From: an uncultured Gammaproteobacteria bacterium
Lineage (GTDB): Bacteria > Pseudomonadota > Gammaproteobacteria > Pseudomonadales > Azotimanducaceae_A
Reading direction: 5' to 3'
Length of the DNA: 64,000 bases
NCBI GenBank assembly: GCA_913041025.1
Contig: CAJWGQ010000001.1
Location: 1 to 64,000 of the forward strand
Below, piece by piece: positions 63,201-64,000 of this stretch. The translations under genes and the position numbers were made by a program. How positions within the stretch are numbered: the stretch's first letter is position 1; the number at the start of each line of letters is the position of its first letter. The notes beneath the pieces were generated by a model. The model was not told where the DNA came from. It saw nothing but the letters and a program-made list of their open reading frames with translations, and ran no database searches.

Positions 63201-64000
63201 GCGGCGAATTACCAGGAGGGAAAGTCGATGACTACATAGCCAAGATTCGACATTCGACCCCCGGAGTAGGTTTAATCAGCCCACCTCCTCATCACGACAT
63301 CTATTCCATAGAGGATATCGCTCAGTTAATTCATGACCTTAAAAACGCTAATCCAGAGGCTCGTGTTAGTGTCAAATTAGGATCTGAAGTTGGCGTGGGC
63401 ACAGTCGCGGCTGGAGTAACCAAAGCCAGGGCCGACCACCTGGTTATAGCAGGGGACTCCGGTGGCACTGGAGCATCACCATTGACGTCAATAAAGCATG
63501 CTGGAATTCCTTGGGAAATTGGAATTGCTGAGACACATCAAACCCTGGTCTTGAACAATCTTAGATCCCGCGTAGTCTTGCAAACAGATGGTCAGCTTAA
63601 AACTGGAAGAGACGTAGCAATCGCAGCCATTTTAGGAGCAGAGGAATTTGGTTTTGCTACGGCGCCGCTCATCGCGCTTGGGTGCATCATGATGCGAAAA
63701 TGCCATCTAAACACTTGCCCGGTTGGCATAGCGACTCAAGACCCTTTACTGAGGAAAAAATTTAATGGCTCACCAGAGCACGTCATCAATTATCTGTACA
63801 TGGTGGCGAAGGAACTCAGGCAGACTATGGCCTCTCTTGGCATTAGAAAAGTTAACGACTTGATCGGTCGCGTCGACCTACTTGAAGTAGACGATGCTCT
63901 AAGACACTGGAAATCCCAAGGCTTAGACTTATCCGCAATACTAACCCCAGCCGATGAACCAGACGACTTTTTAGGATCTTTTGCCGTTCACTCGCAAGAC
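60275..64000 (+). CDS. gltB: Glutamate synthase large subunit GltB (partial, first 1242 codons)
   Basis: GltB makes glutamate from glutamine and 2-oxoglutarate, with electrons from GltD. The frame is open to the right edge; the usual length is about 1500 residues. After a short propeptide the amidotransferase nucleophile is Cys26 in [13 protein letters not shown]. The domain continues with [12 protein letters not shown] and MGHNGEINT. The central and FMN domains follow, with [27 protein letters not shown] and [19 protein letters not shown] text. The iron-sulfur cysteines are in [18 protein letters not shown] (spacing C-x5-C-x4-C). gltD is expected just beyond the window. Confidence 0.96.
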   Translation, partial: MSKQAFKRTTPNKHGLYDPAFEKDSCGIGFVCDIKGRPSHSIVKDAYNMNCCMEHRGGVGYEKNTGDGAGILTGIPHKLLSAYAQQEFGVSLSPRQYGVGIIFLPNDSDERAMAKKIFSETVNALGQDLIGWREVPIAPERADIGQAARSAMPTFEQLFIGASNDCAGQGFEQKLYQIRKRAINQINSGSAGVFKEKTYACSLSSKTIVYKGMLTPDQLFKFYPDLVNEDYETHLAMVHSRFSTNTFPSWDRAQPNRFMGHNGEINTLLGNVNAMNARQGVIESAVFQEELKELFPIIEPDCSDSGNFDNVLEFLLMNEKKLEEAILMMIPEAWQQHQTMSDQLKSFYEYNSCSMEPWDGPASIAFTDGDYIGAVLDRNGLRPSRYYITEDHKCIMASEVGVVDVDPAKVITKGRLQPGRIFLIDFEEGRMIPDQELKSKLSAKHPYREWLNKEKIELTDLPENEPEKLEPNELIPKMKAFGYTQETMQFMLQPMVTELRDPLGSMGNDAALAVISKKPRMIYDYFKQRFAQVTNPPIDSIREEVIMALECYIGPEQNLLDTNSANANRLKIPHPVLTNEELAKLKNIEHQGWRCKTIDITYPKENSDDGLKQALHRINQESLNAIEQGFSLIILSDRELGPDRLSISSLLAIGSVHHFLVNEHSRTKIGLILETGEAREVHHHCLLTGYGADAINPYLAFEALWDKLSADVFPEIKSANDIVVNYKKAVGKGMLKVMAKMGISTLHSYKGAQIFEAVGLAKEVISLCFAGTASRIEGANFDVLSKEMREKHSMGFPKQISSESNVLVNPGDFHWRRNGDTHMWDPSTIANLQRAARENNEEAYWQFSKQTNEENNRKASIRGLLEFKKVEPIAIEEVETEKDIMVRFATGAMSFGSISAEAHESLAIAMNRVGGKSNTGEGGEDPARFIPLKNGDSKRSAIKQVASGRFGVTINYLSNADELQIKIIQGAKPGEGGELPGGKVDDYIAKIRHSTPGVGLISPPPHHDIYSIEDIAQLIHDLKNANPEARVSVKLGSEVGVGTVAAGVTKARADHLVIAGDSGGTGASPLTSIKHAGIPWEIGIAETHQTLVLNNLRSRVVLQTDGQLKTGRDVAIAAILGAEEFGFATAPLIALGCIMMRKCHLNTCPVGIATQDPLLRKKFNGSPEHVINYLYMVAKELRQTMASLGIRKVNDLIGRVDLLEVDDALRHWKSQGLDLSAILTPADEPDDFLGSFAVHSQD

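Noticed and set aside
1..64000. tRNA, rRNA, CRISPR, insertion sequence or prophage
   Set aside because: No T-loop-like motif, repeat-spacer pattern, transposase, integrase or phage protein was seen on either strand.

Overview
The window looks like chromosome of a free-living, probably marine, Gammaproteobacterium. The gene order lptD / amgK-murU / rpe-gph-trpE-trpG-trpDC / coq7 / purD-purH-dusB / prmA-accB-aroQ-dsbD follows the order known from Pseudomonas and its relatives. Several partners usual in that order are missing (accC, fis, and crp/speD between trpC and coq7). Intergenic gaps are short, many genes share ATGA or TTGA stop-start overlaps, and four convergent pairs overlap at their stop codons, so the genome looks compact. 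I saw no tRNA, rRNA, CRISPR array, insertion sequence, integrase or phage gene. Gene assignments come from reading protein motifs by eye; no database search was run.

Layout. 1-3.5 kb: outer-membrane LPS assembly (lptD, cut by the window edge) divergent from the peptidoglycan-recycling kinase/nucleotidyltransferase pair amgK-murU. 3.6-9 kb: rpe-gph followed by tryptophan genes trpE, G, D and C. 9-18.3 kb: a minus-strand block for ubiquinone (coq7), purines (purD, purH), tRNA dihydrouridine (dusB), ribosomal protein methylation (prmA), fatty acid synthesis (accB), shikimate (aroQ) and periplasmic disulfide reduction (dsbD). 18.4-25.6 kb: a TPR-like lipoprotein and a DUF2333 protein, then a pyrophosphate pair (proton-pumping pyrophosphatase hppA and PPi-dependent phosphofructokinase), then mpl for murein peptide recycling. 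25.8-36.3 kb: an accessory lipid and redox region with three SDR genes, three acyl-CoA dehydrogenases (two forming a likely heteromeric pair), a PlsC-type acyltransferase, srkA and a TauE/SafE permease. 36.4-41.6 kb: nadE with a metallo-beta-lactamase-fold protein that has lost part of its metal site, lpxO, a thioesterase and a TonB-domain lipoprotein. 41.6-47 kb: an operon of cytoplasmic GH20 hexosaminidase, NahK-like hexosamine 1-kinase and a PhyH-type dioxygenase, divergent from a SIS sugar-phosphate isomerase. 47-53.5 kb: TauD-type oxygenase, a DsbA-fold isomerase, greB, an EF-hand protein, syd, a TetR regulator with two palindromic operators, ogt and a phosphomannose-isomerase-like gene. 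53.5-60 kb: an MBL hydrolase, two enoyl-CoA hydratases, an epoxide hydrolase, mdh, a Nudix hydrolase, an SDR and a MAPEG protein. 60.3 kb to the end: gltB, cut by the window edge.

How the parts fit. Three places bear on cell-wall and amino-sugar salvage: amgK-murU, mpl and the GH20/NahK-like operon. The hppA/pfp pair implies that pyrophosphate is used as an energy currency. The many acyl-CoA dehydrogenases, crotonases, SDRs and the epoxide hydrolase suggest breakdown of unusual lipids or cyclic compounds. The best candidates for something not yet described are the GH20/kinase/dioxygenase operon, the metal-site-altered MBL protein behind nadE, and the twin-operator TetR locus.
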